Shown here piece by piece: positions 54,468 to 64,000 of a stretch of 64,000 nt of DNA. Under the pieces are notes generated by a model. The model ran no database searches and was not told the DNA's origin. It saw only the letters and a program-made list of their open reading frames with translations. This stretch comes from Pseudomonas putida (lineage in GTDB: Bacteria > Pseudomonadota > Gammaproteobacteria > Pseudomonadales > Pseudomonadaceae): positions 248,001 to 312,000 of the forward strand of contig NZ_BSKJ01000006.1 of assembly GCF_030159595.1 (NCBI RefSeq), read 5' to 3'. A program made the position numbers and the translations under genes. How positions within the stretch are numbered: the first letter of the stretch is position 1; every line of letters starts with the position of its first letter.

Positions 54468-55232
54468 TCAATGCAAGATCTGGCTCAGGAACAACTTGGT
54501 CCGGTCACTGCGCGGCCGGTCGAAGAAGTCATCCGGCGCCGCCTGCTCCACGATCTCGCCCTTGTCCATGAAGATCACCCGGTTCGCCACAGTACGGGCG
54601 AAGCCCATTTCGTGGGTCACGCAGAGCATGGTCATGCCATCTTCGGCCAGGCCCACCATGGTATCGAGCACTTCCTTGACCATTTCCGGGTCCAGCGCCG
54701 AGGTCGGTTCGTCGAACAACATGATCTTCGGTTTCATGCACAGCGCACGGGCAATCGCCACACGCTGCTGCTGGCCACCAGATAACTGCCCCGGGTATTT
54801 GTGGGCCTGCTCGGGAATACGCACCCGCTCCAGGTAGTGCATGGCGATTTCCTCGGCCTTGCGCCGTGGCATCTTGCGCACCCACATCGGCGCCAGGGTG
54901 CAGTTTTCCAGGATGCTCAGGTGCGGAAACAGGTTGAAGTGCTGGAACACCATGCCCACTTCGCGGCGGATGGCCTCGATCTGCTTGAGGTCGTTGGTCA
55001 GCTCCACACCATCCACCACGATGCGCCCCTGCTGATGCTCCTCCAGGCGGTTGAGGCAACGGATGGTGGTGGACTTGCCCGAGCCGGACGGCCCGCACAA
55101 CACGATACGCTCGCCTTGGCGCACGTTCAGGTTGATGTCCTTGAGCACATGGAACTGGCCGTACCACTTGTTCACACCCTGCATCTGGATGATGCCTTCG
55201 GGGCTGGCAGGCTGCTTGATCGCTTCACTCAT
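54468..55232 (-). CDS. aapP: Amino-acid ABC transporter ATPase AapP
   Basis: 254 residues from ATG 55232 ([19 protein letters not shown]). Polar amino acid uptake ATPase: Walker [10 protein letters not shown], signature LSGGQQQR, Walker [13 protein letters not shown], switch His in CVTHEM. Last gene of the aapJQMP operon, 10 nt after aapM. Powers the general L-amino-acid importer; related AatP/GltL systems transport Glu/Asp. Confidence 0.94.
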   Translation of the reverse strand: MSEAIKQPASPEGIIQMQGVNKWYGQFHVLKDINLNVRQGERIVLCGPSGSGKSTTIRCLNRLEEHQQGRIVVDGVELTNDLKQIEAIRREVGMVFQHFNLFPHLSILENCTLAPMWVRKMPRRKAEEIAMHYLERVRIPEQAHKYPGQLSGGQQQRVAIARALCMKPKIMLFDEPTSALDPEMVKEVLDTMVGLAEDGMTMLCVTHEMGFARTVANRVIFMDKGEIVEQAAPDDFFDRPRSDRTKLFLSQILH

Positions 55233-55242
55233 TTCGAAACTC

Positions 55243-56340
55243 CTAACGCTTGTGGCCAGTGTCCAGCTTGCGCTCCAGGTGCATGGAGTAGCGGGACATA
55301 CCGAAACAGAAAATCCAGAACACCAGGGCAGCGAACACATAGCCCTCGGTGGCCATGCCCAGCCAGGCCGGGTCGGCGGCGGCTTGCTTGACGCTGTTCA
55401 GCAGGTCGAACAGGCCGATGATGATCACCAGGCTGGTGTCCTTGAACAGGGCAATGAAGGTGTTGACGATGCCGGGGATCACCAGCTTGAGCGCCTGCGG
55501 CAGAATCACCAGGCCCATCGCGCGCCAGTAGCCCAGGCCCATGGCCGCAGCGGCTTCGTACTGGCCCTTGGGAATGGCTTGCAGGCCGCCGCGTACCACC
55601 TCGGCGATGTACGCCGACTGGAACAGGATCACCCCGATCATCGCCCGCAGCAGCTTGTCGAAGCTCATGCCTTCGGGCAGGAACAACGGCAACATCACCG
55701 ACGACATGAACAGCACGGTGATCAACGGCACGCCACGCCAGAACTCGATGAAGGTCACGCACACCACCTTCACGGCCGGCATCCTCGAACGCCGGCCCAG
55801 GGCCAGCAGGATACCCAGCGGCAAGGCGCCGACGATGCCCACGGTGGCGATCACCAGGGTCAGCATCAACCCGCCCCACTGACTGGTGGCTACGGTGTCC
55901 AGGCCAAGCACACCGCCATGCAACAGGGTGTAGGCCAAGATCGGGTACAGCACCAGGAAGCCCAGGCCATAGAAGGCTTTGCGCGGGAAGCGCTTGATGA
56001 ACAGCGGCGCAGCGCCGAGCACGGCAAGCCACACGGTCAGGTCCACGCGCCAGCGCAACTCGGCCGGGTAATAGCCGTACATGAACTGGCCGAAGCGCTG
56101 CTGCACGAACACCCAGCAGGCGCCTTCCTTGGTGCAGTCGGCACGGGTGGTGCCGACCCAGTTGGCGTCGATCAACGCCCACTGGATGAGCGGCGGTACG
56201 ATCAACCACACCAGGTAAATGGCAAACAGGGTCAGCAGCGTGTTGAGCCAGCTGGAAAACAGATTGGTACGCATCCATGCGAGCACGCCGACGGTTTTCA
56301 CCGGTGGCGGCATATCGGGTTTGAAAACATGGGCATTCAC
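55243..56340 (-). CDS. aapM: Amino-acid ABC transporter permease AapM
   Basis: 365-residue inner-membrane permease. The long N-terminal part with extra TM segments is typical of AapM/AapQ rather than the ~220-residue HisM type. The EAA loop region [20 protein letters not shown] lies near residue 265, and [19 protein letters not shown] follows. Pairs with AapQ to form the channel. 10 nt from aapQ and from aapP. Confidence 0.93.
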   Translation of the reverse strand: MNAHVFKPDMPPPVKTVGVLAWMRTNLFSSWLNTLLTLFAIYLVWLIVPPLIQWALIDANWVGTTRADCTKEGACWVFVQQRFGQFMYGYYPAELRWRVDLTVWLAVLGAAPLFIKRFPRKAFYGLGFLVLYPILAYTLLHGGVLGLDTVATSQWGGLMLTLVIATVGIVGALPLGILLALGRRSRMPAVKVVCVTFIEFWRGVPLITVLFMSSVMLPLFLPEGMSFDKLLRAMIGVILFQSAYIAEVVRGGLQAIPKGQYEAAAAMGLGYWRAMGLVILPQALKLVIPGIVNTFIALFKDTSLVIIIGLFDLLNSVKQAAADPAWLGMATEGYVFAALVFWIFCFGMSRYSMHLERKLDTGHKR

Positions 56341-56350
56341 GGGCGTATCC

Positions 56351-57529
56351 TCACCGCTCGATCAGCGCAATGCGCTTGTTGTACCAGTTCATCAGCAGCG
56401 AAATGCTGATGCTGATGGCGAGATAGACACTCATGGTGATGGCAATCACCTCGATGGCCTGGCCGGTCTGGTTGAGCACGGTACCGGCGAACAGCGAGAC
56501 CATCTCCGGGTAGCCGATACCGGCCGCCAGCGACGAGTTCTTCGCCAGGTTCAGGTACTGGCTGGTCAGCGGCGGAATGATCACCCGCAGTGCCTGGGGA
56601 ATGATCACCTTGCGCAGGGTCGGGCCCTCGCGCAGGCCCAGCGAGCGCGCGGCTTCGGTCTGGCCATGGCTGACCGAACGGATGCCGGAACGCACGATTT
56701 CAGCGATGAAGGCTGCCGTATAGATCGTCAGCGCCAAGGTCAGCGCCAGCAGCTCGGGGATCAGCACCCAGCCACCGACAAAGTTGAAGCCCTTGAGCTG
56801 CGGCACTTCCCAGGTCACCGGGCTGCCGAACAACAGCACGCTCAGGCCCGGGATGACGATGAGTAGCGCCAACCCCACCCAGAACTTGTGGAACGGCACA
56901 CCCGTCTCGTCGAAGCGCTTGTTGGCCAGGCGCACCATCACAACGATGGCGGCAATCGCCACCACCAAGGCAACGACGAACGGCCAGAAGCCATCGGCCA
57001 TGGACGCACCAGGCATGTTCAGGCCACGGTTGCTGATGAAGAACATATCGTCGATGTTGATGCTGCCCCGCGGTCCCGGCAGGGTCAGGAACACGGCGAA
57101 ATACCAGAACAGGATCTGCAGCAACGGCGGAATGTTGCGGAAGGTTTCCACATACACGGTGGCCAGCTTGTTGATCATCCAGTTCGGCGACAACCGCGCC
57201 ACACCAATGATGAAGCCCAGAATCGTCGCCAGGATGACACCGATGAAGGTCACCAGCAGCGTATTGAGCAGGCCGATGACGAACACCCGCGCATAGCTGT
57301 CAGATTCCACATAGGGGATCAGGTGCTGGGCGATGCCGAAGCCGGCGCTGCGGTCGAGAAAGTCGAAACCCGAGGTGATACCCCGGTGTTGCAGGTTGGT
57401 TTGCGTGTTGTGGAACAGGTACCAGCCCAGGCCGACCACGAAGACGATCGTGAGGATCTGGAACAGCCACGCGCGCACACGCGGATCGTTAAGGGACAAG
57501 CCCTTGGGTGCGCCGATTTGATTTTGCAT
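56351..57529 (-). CDS. aapQ: Amino-acid ABC transporter permease AapQ
   Basis: 392 residues, the second permease. TM1 near 25-42; the cytoplasmic EAA loop is RSVSHGQTEAARSLGLREGP. The C-terminal segment SQYLNLAKNSSLAAGIGYPE is a family block. It follows the binding-protein gene after a 67-nt gap holding a strong hairpin. Confidence 0.93.
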   Translation of the reverse strand: MQNQIGAPKGLSLNDPRVRAWLFQILTIVFVVGLGWYLFHNTQTNLQHRGITSGFDFLDRSAGFGIAQHLIPYVESDSYARVFVIGLLNTLLVTFIGVILATILGFIIGVARLSPNWMINKLATVYVETFRNIPPLLQILFWYFAVFLTLPGPRGSINIDDMFFISNRGLNMPGASMADGFWPFVVALVVAIAAIVVMVRLANKRFDETGVPFHKFWVGLALLIVIPGLSVLLFGSPVTWEVPQLKGFNFVGGWVLIPELLALTLALTIYTAAFIAEIVRSGIRSVSHGQTEAARSLGLREGPTLRKVIIPQALRVIIPPLTSQYLNLAKNSSLAAGIGYPEMVSLFAGTVLNQTGQAIEVIAITMSVYLAISISISLLMNWYNKRIALIER

Positions 57530-57560
57530 GAAGTGCCCCGGACAGTAGGGATTCGAACAG

Positions 57561-57587
57561 CCTGCGGCGGCGGGATGCCGCCGCAGG
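57561..57587 (-). promoter_or_regulatory. Intercistronic hairpin between aapJ and aapQ
   Basis: Perfect 11-bp stem CCTGCGGCGGC/GCCGCCGCAGG with a 5-nt loop and no T tract. Such hairpins after binding-protein genes commonly protect the upstream mRNA or partly stop transcription, so that the periplasmic protein is made in excess. Confidence 0.7.
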
Positions 57588-57596
57588 GGGCAGCCA

Positions 57597-58625
57597 TCAG
57601 CGCACAGGTGGCGCGTACTGGATGCCGCCGTTGTTCCACAGGGCGTTCATGCCACGGTCGATCTTCAGGTCGGTGCTCTGGCCCAGGTTCTTCTCGAACA
57701 CTTCGCCGTAGTTGCCGACTTGCTTCACGATTTGCACCACCCAGTCTTTGGGCAGCTTGAGGTCCTTGCCGTACTCACCGTCCGCACCCAGCAGGCGGGC
57801 GACGTCCGGGTTCTTGGTGCCTTTGGCTTCGGCCTCGACATTCTTCGAGGTGACGCCCGCCTCTTCGGCGTTGAGCATGGCGAACAGGGTCCACTTGACG
57901 ATGCTGAACCATTCTTCGTCGCCTTTACGCACCACCGGGCCCAGTGGCTCCTTGGAGATGGTTTCCGGCAGTACCACATACTCGGTCGGCGCGGCCAGCT
58001 TGGAGCGCTGGGCGAACAGCTGCGACTTGTCCGAGGTCAGCACGTCGCAACGGCCCGACTCCAGCGACTTGGCGCTTTCGTCCGAGGTGTCGAAGGTGAT
58101 CGGGGTGTACTTCAGGTTGTTGGCGCGGAAGAAGTCCGACACGTTCAGCTCGGTGGTGGTACCGGCCTGGATGCAGATGGTCGCGCCATCCAGTTCCTTG
58201 GCGCTGGAAACACCCAGCTTCTTGTTGACCAGGAAACCTACGCCGTCATAGTAGGTGACACCGGCAAACACCAGGCCCATGCCGGCATCGCGCGAGCTGG
58301 TCCAGGTGGTGTTGCGCGATAGCACGTCCACTTCGCCCGACTGCAGGGCGGTGAAGCGTTCCTTGGCGTTGAGCTGGCTGAACTTGACCTTGGTGGCATC
58401 GCCGAACACGGCGGCGGCCACGGCGCGGCAGACATCGGCGTCGATACCGACGATCTTGCCTTGCGCATCAGGTACCGAGAAGCCCGGAAGACCGTCGCTC
58501 ACGCCACACTGGACGAAGCCCTTCTTCTTTACCGCATCGAGGGTGGCGCCGGCCTGGGCATTGCTCACGGCGCCCAGTGCGGCGGCAGCGGTCAGGACTG
58601 CCAGGGTGGTTTTCAACATCTTCAT
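57597..58625 (-). CDS. aapJ: Amino-acid ABC transporter substrate-binding protein AapJ
   Basis: 342-residue periplasmic binding protein. Signal peptide MKMLKTTLAVLTAAAALGAV, cleaved after SNAQA. SBP_bac_3 fold: GFVQCGVSDGLPGFSVPDAQG, GIDADVCRAVAAAVFGD and GEVDVLSRNTTWTSSRD, the last typical of the AapJ/BztA type. Binds general L-amino acids. First gene of the operon; a nested palindrome lies 110-170 bp upstream. Confidence 0.94.
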   Translation of the reverse strand: MKMLKTTLAVLTAAAALGAVSNAQAGATLDAVKKKGFVQCGVSDGLPGFSVPDAQGKIVGIDADVCRAVAAAVFGDATKVKFSQLNAKERFTALQSGEVDVLSRNTTWTSSRDAGMGLVFAGVTYYDGVGFLVNKKLGVSSAKELDGATICIQAGTTTELNVSDFFRANNLKYTPITFDTSDESAKSLESGRCDVLTSDKSQLFAQRSKLAAPTEYVVLPETISKEPLGPVVRKGDEEWFSIVKWTLFAMLNAEEAGVTSKNVEAEAKGTKNPDVARLLGADGEYGKDLKLPKDWVVQIVKQVGNYGEVFEKNLGQSTDLKIDRGMNALWNNGGIQYAPPVR

Positions 58626-59614
<989 letters not shown>

Positions 59615-59714
59615 GCTGGCTCTCTTGTAGTTGTGGGAGTATTCCGCTACGCCGCGCCCGGATCTTGCATTACACTGCCCGGCGTACATTCCTTAATCAG
59701 TTGATGAGACGATC

Positions 59715-61178
59715 GTGCTCAAAGCACTCAAGAAAATATTCGGCAAGGGAGACGCCGCGCCACAAGCCGTCGCTCCTGCTGCCAGCGTGACGCCGCCTGC
59801 GCCCGCCCCCGCCAGCGAGGCCCGGCCCGCAGTCAAACCAGCCGCCCCGCGCGCCAATCCCACCCCCAAGGCTGAACAGCCTGCCGCCGTTACGCCTGCT
59901 GACGAAAAATCGGCCAAGGACAAACCGCGTCGCGAGCGCAAGCCCAAGCCGCAGGCCAGCCTGTGGAAGCCGGAAGATTTCGTGGTCGAGCCGCAGGAAG
60001 GTAAAACCCGCTTCCACGACTTCAAGCTGTCCAACGAACTGATGCACGCCATCCACGACCTGGGTTTCCCGTACTGCACACCGATCCAGGCGCAGGTGCT
60101 GGGTTACACCCTGCGTGGCCAGGACGCCATCGGCCGGGCCCAGACCGGTACCGGCAAAACGGCAGCGTTCCTGATCTCGATCATTTCCCAGCTGCAGCAG
60201 ACGCCACCGCCCAAAGAGCGCTACATGGGCGAGCCACGCGCGCTGATCATCGCGCCTACCCGCGAACTGGTGGTACAGATCGCCAAGGACGCCGTCGCCC
60301 TGACCAAGTACACCGGTCTGAACGTCATGAGCTTCGTCGGCGGCATGGACTTCGACAAGCAGCTCAAGGCCCTTGAAGCGCGTCACTGCGACATCCTCGT
60401 GGCCACGCCTGGCCGCCTGCTGGACTTCAACCAGCGCGGCGAAGTGCACCTGGACATGGTCGAAGTGATGGTGCTGGACGAAGCCGACCGCATGCTCGAC
60501 ATGGGTTTCATCCCCCAGGTCCGCCAGATCATTCGCCAGACCCCGCCGAAAAGCGAGCGCCAGACGTTGCTGTTCTCCGCCACCTTCACCGACGACGTGA
60601 TGAACCTGGCCAAGCAGTGGACCACCAACCCGGCCATCGTCGAGATCGAGCCGGAGAACGTGGCCAGCGAAACGGTCGAGCAGCACGTGTATGCCGTAGC
60701 CGGCAGCGACAAGTACAAGCTGCTGTACAACCTGGTGACCCAGAACAAATGGGAACGGGTGATGGTGTTTGCCAACCGCAAGGACGAAGTGCGGCGCATC
60801 GAGGAAAAACTGGTACGCGACGGCATCAATGCCGCCCAGCTGTCGGGCGACGTGCCGCAGCACAAGCGCATTCGTACCCTGGAAAGCTTCCGCGAAGGGC
60901 GCATTACCGTGCTGGTGGCGACTGACGTGGCGGGGCGTGGCATTCACATCGATGGCATCAGCCATGTGATCAACTTCACCCTGCCGGAAGACCCGGACGA
61001 CTATGTGCACCGCATTGGCCGGACTGGCCGGGCGGGGACCAGTGGTGTGTCGATCAGCTTTGCCGGGGAGGATGACTCGTATCAGCTGCCGGCGATCGAA
61101 GAGCTGCTGGGGCGCAAGATCAAGTGCGAGATGCCGCCGGATGAGCTGCTGAAACCGGTGCCGCGCAAGCATCACTGA
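59715..61178 (+). CDS. rhlB: ATP-dependent RNA helicase RhlB
   Basis: DEAD-box helicase associated with the RNA degradosome. 487 residues from the GTG at 59715 ([15 protein letters not shown]). The N-terminal ~85 residues are Ala/Pro/Lys-rich and probably disordered, an extension E. coli RhlB lacks. Q-motif region [10 protein letters not shown]; motif [12 protein letters not shown]; motif [12 protein letters not shown]; motif III SATF; motif [12 protein letters not shown]. Monocistronic, with an inverted REP after it. Confidence 0.93.
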   Translation: MLKALKKIFGKGDAAPQAVAPAASVTPPAPAPASEARPAVKPAAPRANPTPKAEQPAAVTPADEKSAKDKPRRERKPKPQASLWKPEDFVVEPQEGKTRFHDFKLSNELMHAIHDLGFPYCTPIQAQVLGYTLRGQDAIGRAQTGTGKTAAFLISIISQLQQTPPPKERYMGEPRALIIAPTRELVVQIAKDAVALTKYTGLNVMSFVGGMDFDKQLKALEARHCDILVATPGRLLDFNQRGEVHLDMVEVMVLDEADRMLDMGFIPQVRQIIRQTPPKSERQTLLFSATFTDDVMNLAKQWTTNPAIVEIEPENVASETVEQHVYAVAGSDKYKLLYNLVTQNKWERVMVFANRKDEVRRIEEKLVRDGINAAQLSGDVPQHKRIRTLESFREGRITVLVATDVAGRGIHIDGISHVINFTLPEDPDDYVHRIGRTGRAGTSGVSISFAGEDDSYQLPAIEELLGRKIKCEMPPDELLKPVPRKHH

Positions 61179-61192
61179 CCAGTGTTGGATTC

Positions 61193-61274
61193 TTCGCGGG
61201 CAAGCCCGCTCCCACAGGTACTCCACAGGTTTCAGAAGCTGTGGAGTACCTGTGGGAGCGGGCTTGCCCGCGAA
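61193..61274. repeat. Perfect 36-bp inverted repeat built on a REP pair
   Basis: Arms 61193-61228 and 61239-61274 are exact reverse complements with a 10-nt loop. The outer 26 bp are the REP (TTCGCGGGCAAGCCCGCTCC then CACAGG); the inner 10 bp TACTCCACAG extend it. It lies between rhlB and convergent moaE. Confidence 0.93.
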
Positions 61275-61306
61275 CCGGTGCGAAGCACCGGCCATCAAAC
61301 AAAGGC

Positions 61307-61753
61307 CTACCAGCGCCCAGCGGCATCCTGGTCACTCTGCTTCCCTTCCACCCACCTTGGCCCTTCCTGGGTATTCTCCTTCTTCCAGAACGGCGCCCGG
61401 GTCTTCAGGTAGTCCATGATGAAGTTGCAGGCATCGAACGCCGCCTGCCGATGAGCACTGGCCACCCCGACAAACACAATCGGTTCGCCCGGCTCCAGCG
61501 CCCCTATGCGGTGCAACACCTCCACCTTGAGCAACGGCCAGCGCTGCTCGGCTTCAATCACGATCTTGGCCAAGGCCTTTTCGGTCATGCCCGGATAGTG
61601 CTCAAGGAACATCCCCGCCACTTCGCGGCCATCGTTAAAATCCCGCACATAGCCGACAAAACCGACCACCGCCCCCACGCCCACATTGGCCGCATGCATG
61701 GCATTGGTTTCGGCCCCTGGGTCGAACGCGCCTTCCTGCACTCGCACTGCCAT
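61307..61753 (-). CDS. moaE: Molybdopterin synthase catalytic subunit MoaE
   Basis: Large subunit that inserts sulfur into precursor Z (cPMP), taking it from MoaD thiocarboxylate. 148 residues. GAVVGFVGYVRDFNDG, EHYPGMTEK and the active-site lysine block FIMDYLKTRAPFWKKE are intact. It follows moaD by 2 nt. Confidence 0.95.
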   Translation of the reverse strand: MAVRVQEGAFDPGAETNAMHAANVGVGAVVGFVGYVRDFNDGREVAGMFLEHYPGMTEKALAKIVIEAEQRWPLLKVEVLHRIGALEPGEPIVFVGVASAHRQAAFDACNFIMDYLKTRAPFWKKENTQEGPRWVEGKQSDQDAAGRW

Positions 61754-61755
61754 GT

Positions 61756-62001
61756 TCAGCCTCCGGTCACCGGTGGGAAGAACGCCACTTCATCGCCCTC
61801 TTCCAGCGGCTCATCGAGCCTGCACAGCTCTTCGTTGCGCGCACACATCAGGTTTTGCTCAGCCAGCAGCTCATACTTCCCGCCCTTGGCCACCAACGCC
61901 TTACGCACATCGTCGAGCACATTGAATGCACCTTCCACGCGCTCAGCATCCACACCCAGCTGTTCGCGGTAACGGGCGAAGTACATCACCTTGACCTTCA
62001 T
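61756..62001 (-). CDS. moaD: Molybdopterin synthase sulfur-carrier subunit MoaD
   Basis: 81-residue ubiquitin-like protein. Ends in the essential FFPPVTGG, whose terminal Gly-Gly is activated and thiocarboxylated by MoeB. Starts [19 protein letters not shown] 62001 overlaps the moaC stop by one base; ATG 62004 would add one Met. Confidence 0.93.
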   Translation of the reverse strand: MKVKVMYFARYREQLGVDAERVEGAFNVLDDVRKALVAKGGKYELLAEQNLMCARNEELCRLDEPLEEGDEVAFFPPVTGG

Positions 62002-62471
62002 CATGCCTCCACCTTGTAGTGCCCGCTCTTGCCACCGAGCTTCTCCAACAGGCGCACCTGCTCGATGACCATGCCCTTGTCCACGGCCTTGCACATGTCG
62101 TAGATCGTCAGGGCAGCAACGCTGGCGGCAGTCAGTGCCTCCATCTCTACGCCGGTCTGCCCGGCTAGCTTGCAGCGGGCGACGATACGCACGGCGTCCT
62201 GACCATCGGCGCCGAGTTCGACCTTGACGCTGGTCAGCATCAGCGGGTGGCACAGCGGGATCAGGTCGCTGGTCTTCTTCGCTGCCTGGATCCCGGCGAT
62301 GCGCGCCACGGCGAACACGTCACCCTTGGGGTGTTCGCCATCGACGATCATCTGCAAGGTCTGCGGCAACATGCGCACCCGCGCCTCGGCGGTAGCCTCG
62401 CGCTCGGTCACGGCCTTTTCAGTGACGTCGACCATGTTGGCCCGCCCCTGGGAATCAAGATGTGTCAGCAC
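62001..62471 (-). CDS. moaC: Cyclic pyranopterin monophosphate synthase MoaC
   Basis: Converts the MoaA product to cyclic pyranopterin monophosphate. 156 residues from a GTG start at 62471 ([25 protein letters not shown]) with AGGAG at 8 nt; no better ATG exists upstream. Family marks: [50 protein letters not shown] and DMCKAVDKG. First gene of moaC-D-E; moaA and moaB are not in the window. Confidence 0.95.
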   Translation of the reverse strand: MLTHLDSQGRANMVDVTEKAVTEREATAEARVRMLPQTLQMIVDGEHPKGDVFAVARIAGIQAAKKTSDLIPLCHPLMLTSVKVELGADGQDAVRIVARCKLAGQTGVEMEALTAASVAALTIYDMCKAVDKGMVIEQVRLLEKLGGKSGHYKVEA

Positions 62472-62529
62472 TGCTCTGCTCCTGTGAAGGGAACAGCCAG
62501 TGTAAACCTGTGGGTCAGGTTTGAGCAGA

Positions 62530-62546
62530 GGGTTTACCCGCGAAGA
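62530..62546. repeat. Truncated REP element
   Basis: GGGTTTACCCGCGAAGA, the tip of a REP lacking the GGGAGC/CACAGG part, just upstream of the PhoH terminator. Confidence 0.5.
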
Positions 62547-62547
62547 A

Positions 62548-62569
62548 GCCGGGCGGCGAACCGCCCGGC
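62548..62569 (-). terminator. Hairpin terminator after the PIN-PhoH gene
   Basis: 9-bp stem GCCGGGCGG/CCGCCCGGC; on the minus strand the loop is the extra-stable TTCG tetraloop, followed by TTCTTC. It lies 9 nt beyond the stop. Confidence 0.75.
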
Positions 62570-62577
62570 GGTGAGGG

Positions 62578-63972
62578 TTACAGGTGCGACTCGGCGTACT
62601 CGGCCAGCACCGAGCGCGGTACACCCTGCAGGGTAATGTGCACGCCGTGGGGGAAGTCCTTGAAGCGCTCGGTCAGGTAGGTCAGGCCCGAGCTGGTCGC
62701 GGACAGGTAGGGGGTGTCGATCTGCGCCAGGTTGCCCAGGCAGACCACTTTGGAACCGGAGCCGGCACGGGTGATGATGGTTTTCATCTGGTGCGGCGTC
62801 AGGTTCTGGCACTCGTCGATCAGGATCAGGCTCTGCTGGAAGCTGCGACCACGGATGTAGTTCAGCGACTTGAACTGCAGCGGCACCCGCTCGAGGATGT
62901 ACTCCACACTGCCATGGGTGCTTTCGTCATCCATGTGCAAGGCTTCGAGGTTGTCGGTGATGGCGCCCAGCCAAGGCTCCATCTTCTCGGCCTCGGTACC
63001 CGGCAGGAAGCCGATCTCCTGGTCCAGCCCCTGCACGCTGCGGGTGGCGATGATGCGCCGGTAGCGCTTGCTGACCATGGTCTGCTCGATGGCCGCGGCC
63101 AGGGCCAGGATGGTCTTGCCGGAACCGGCGGCGCCGGTCAGGTTGACCAGGTGGATATCCGGGTCGAGCAGGGCGAACAGCGCCAGGCTCTGGTGGATGT
63201 CGCGTGGTTTCAGGCCCCAGGCTTCCTGGTGCAGCAGCGGCTCCTGGTGCAGGTCGAGCAACAGCAGCTCGTCGTTGCGGATACCCTTGATCCAGCCGAC
63301 GAAGCCCTGCTCATCGATGATGAACTCGTTGATGTGCACCGCCGGCAGGTTGTCGATCATCTGCACCCGATGCCAGGTGCGGCCGCGCTCCTGGCGGGTA
63401 TCGACCTTGCTGACGCGGTCCCAGAACGAACCGGTGACCGAATGGTAGCCCTTGGACAGCAAGGACACGTCATCGACCAACTGGTCGGTGCTGTAGTCCT
63501 CGGCCGCAATGCCACACGCGCGCGCCTTCAGGCGCATGTTGATGTCTTTGGTGACCAGCACCACGTCCAGGTCGGTGCGCCGGCTGCGTACTTCCAGCAG
63601 GGTGTTGATGATGATGTTGTCGTTGAGGTTTTCCGGCAGCAACTTGCTGGGTTCGTTGCGCGGGCTCATCAGGATCGACAGGAAACCCTTGGGCCCACTC
63701 TTGTTTCGTTGGATCGGCACGCCCTGCTCGACATCGCTGGGCGAAGCATCACCAAGGGTCTGGTCGATCAGGCGGATGGCCTGGCGGCATTCGGCGGCGA
63801 TGGTCTGTTTACCCGTCTTGAGCTTGTCGAGTTCCTCCAGCACCGTCATCGGGATGGCGACGTGGTGCTCCTCGAAGTTCAGTAACGCGTTAGGGTCGTG
63901 AATCAGGACGTTGGTATCGAGCACATAGAGGATTGGCTTGCTGGAGGAAGGGTTGCGTCCTTGGTCATCCAT
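62578..63972 (-). CDS. PIN-domain PhoH-family ATPase
   Basis: 464 residues. The N-terminal PIN nuclease-like domain (about 14-150) starts [13 protein letters not shown] with the acidic residues of the catalytic site (Asp19, plus Glu47/48 and Asp136/143 candidates). The C-terminal PhoH ATPase has Walker A G280-AAGSGKT and Walker [17 protein letters not shown]. This is the PhoH2 architecture, described in mycobacteria as an RNA helicase/RNase. In Pseudomonas it is usually a stand-alone gene. Only 28 nt lie upstream in the window, so its promoter is out of view. Confidence 0.92.
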   Translation of the reverse strand: MDDQGRNPSSSKPILYVLDTNVLIHDPNALLNFEEHHVAIPMTVLEELDKLKTGKQTIAAECRQAIRLIDQTLGDASPSDVEQGVPIQRNKSGPKGFLSILMSPRNEPSKLLPENLNDNIIINTLLEVRSRRTDLDVVLVTKDINMRLKARACGIAAEDYSTDQLVDDVSLLSKGYHSVTGSFWDRVSKVDTRQERGRTWHRVQMIDNLPAVHINEFIIDEQGFVGWIKGIRNDELLLLDLHQEPLLHQEAWGLKPRDIHQSLALFALLDPDIHLVNLTGAAGSGKTILALAAAIEQTMVSKRYRRIIATRSVQGLDQEIGFLPGTEAEKMEPWLGAITDNLEALHMDDESTHGSVEYILERVPLQFKSLNYIRGRSFQQSLILIDECQNLTPHQMKTIITRAGSGSKVVCLGNLAQIDTPYLSATSSGLTYLTERFKDFPHGVHITLQGVPRSVLAEYAESHL

Positions 63973-64000
63973 ACTCGGTCACCTTATGTCGAAGCCATAC

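Overview
The window is ordinary chromosomal DNA from a Pseudomonas, very probably the P. putida group. It is GC-rich and densely coded. The protein set (long SecA, MraZ-led dcw cluster without murB, AlgW, CysNC fusion, 449-residue TrpS, MdeA/MdeR, AapJQMP) and the scattered inverted copies of the GCGGG(T/C)(T/A)(T/A)(A/G)CCCGCTCCCACAGG repetitive extragenic palindrome are typical of that group. I see no tRNA, rRNA operon, insertion sequence, prophage, CRISPR array or integrase. Coordinates and products come from reading the translations; no database search was run.

Region 1 (1-12170): a partial MdfA-like drug exporter, MscS channel and YajQ lie on the minus strand. Divergent from them is a panE - sensor kinase - corrinoid adenosyltransferase run. 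Then, on minus, come a Nudix/TenI fusion protein with an overlapping GST, argJ and secA, and on plus a DUF721 (DciA-like) gene.

Region 2 (12171-30150, minus): the complete division and cell wall (dcw) cluster, transcribed mraZ-rsmH-ftsL-ftsI-murE-murF-mraY-murD-ftsW-murG-murC-ddlB-ftsQ-ftsA-ftsZ-lpxC. Most neighbours overlap or abut. A good sigma70-type promoter with three 10-bp-phased MraZ boxes heads it, and a strong terminator closes it after lpxC.

Region 3 (30150-35650): a possible 25-codon ORF, the RNase P RNA gene rnpB and rsmI (minus), then an envelope block on plus: lpoA, yraN, gmhA/diaA, a BON-domain lipoprotein and a YgdI/YgdR-type lipoprotein.

Region 4 (35650-40590, minus): rplM-rpsI, the cytochrome bc1 operon petABC, and sspA-sspB.

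Region 5 (40778-49125): an aldo-keto reductase, a GlxA-type AraC regulator, zapE, trpS, an alpha/beta hydrolase, zapG (yhcB), a small exported protein that is almost entirely a peptidase S74/endosialidase-chaperone domain, and the divergent pair mdeA/mdeR (methionine gamma-lyase and its Lrp-type regulator).

Region 6 (49260-64000): sulfate activation (cysD-cysNC), a Nif3-like protein, the AlgW periplasmic protease, the aapJQMP amino-acid ABC transporter, a carboxylesterase, the RhlB RNA helicase, molybdopterin genes moaC-moaD-moaE, and a PIN-PhoH ATPase.

Most of this is housekeeping. The most unusual items are the exported near-passenger-less S74 protein (46790-47176), the terminator-like hairpin inside the yajQ leader, a perfect 36-bp inverted repeat between rhlB and moaE, a nested palindrome upstream of aapJ, and the small basic ORF between mraZ and rnpB.
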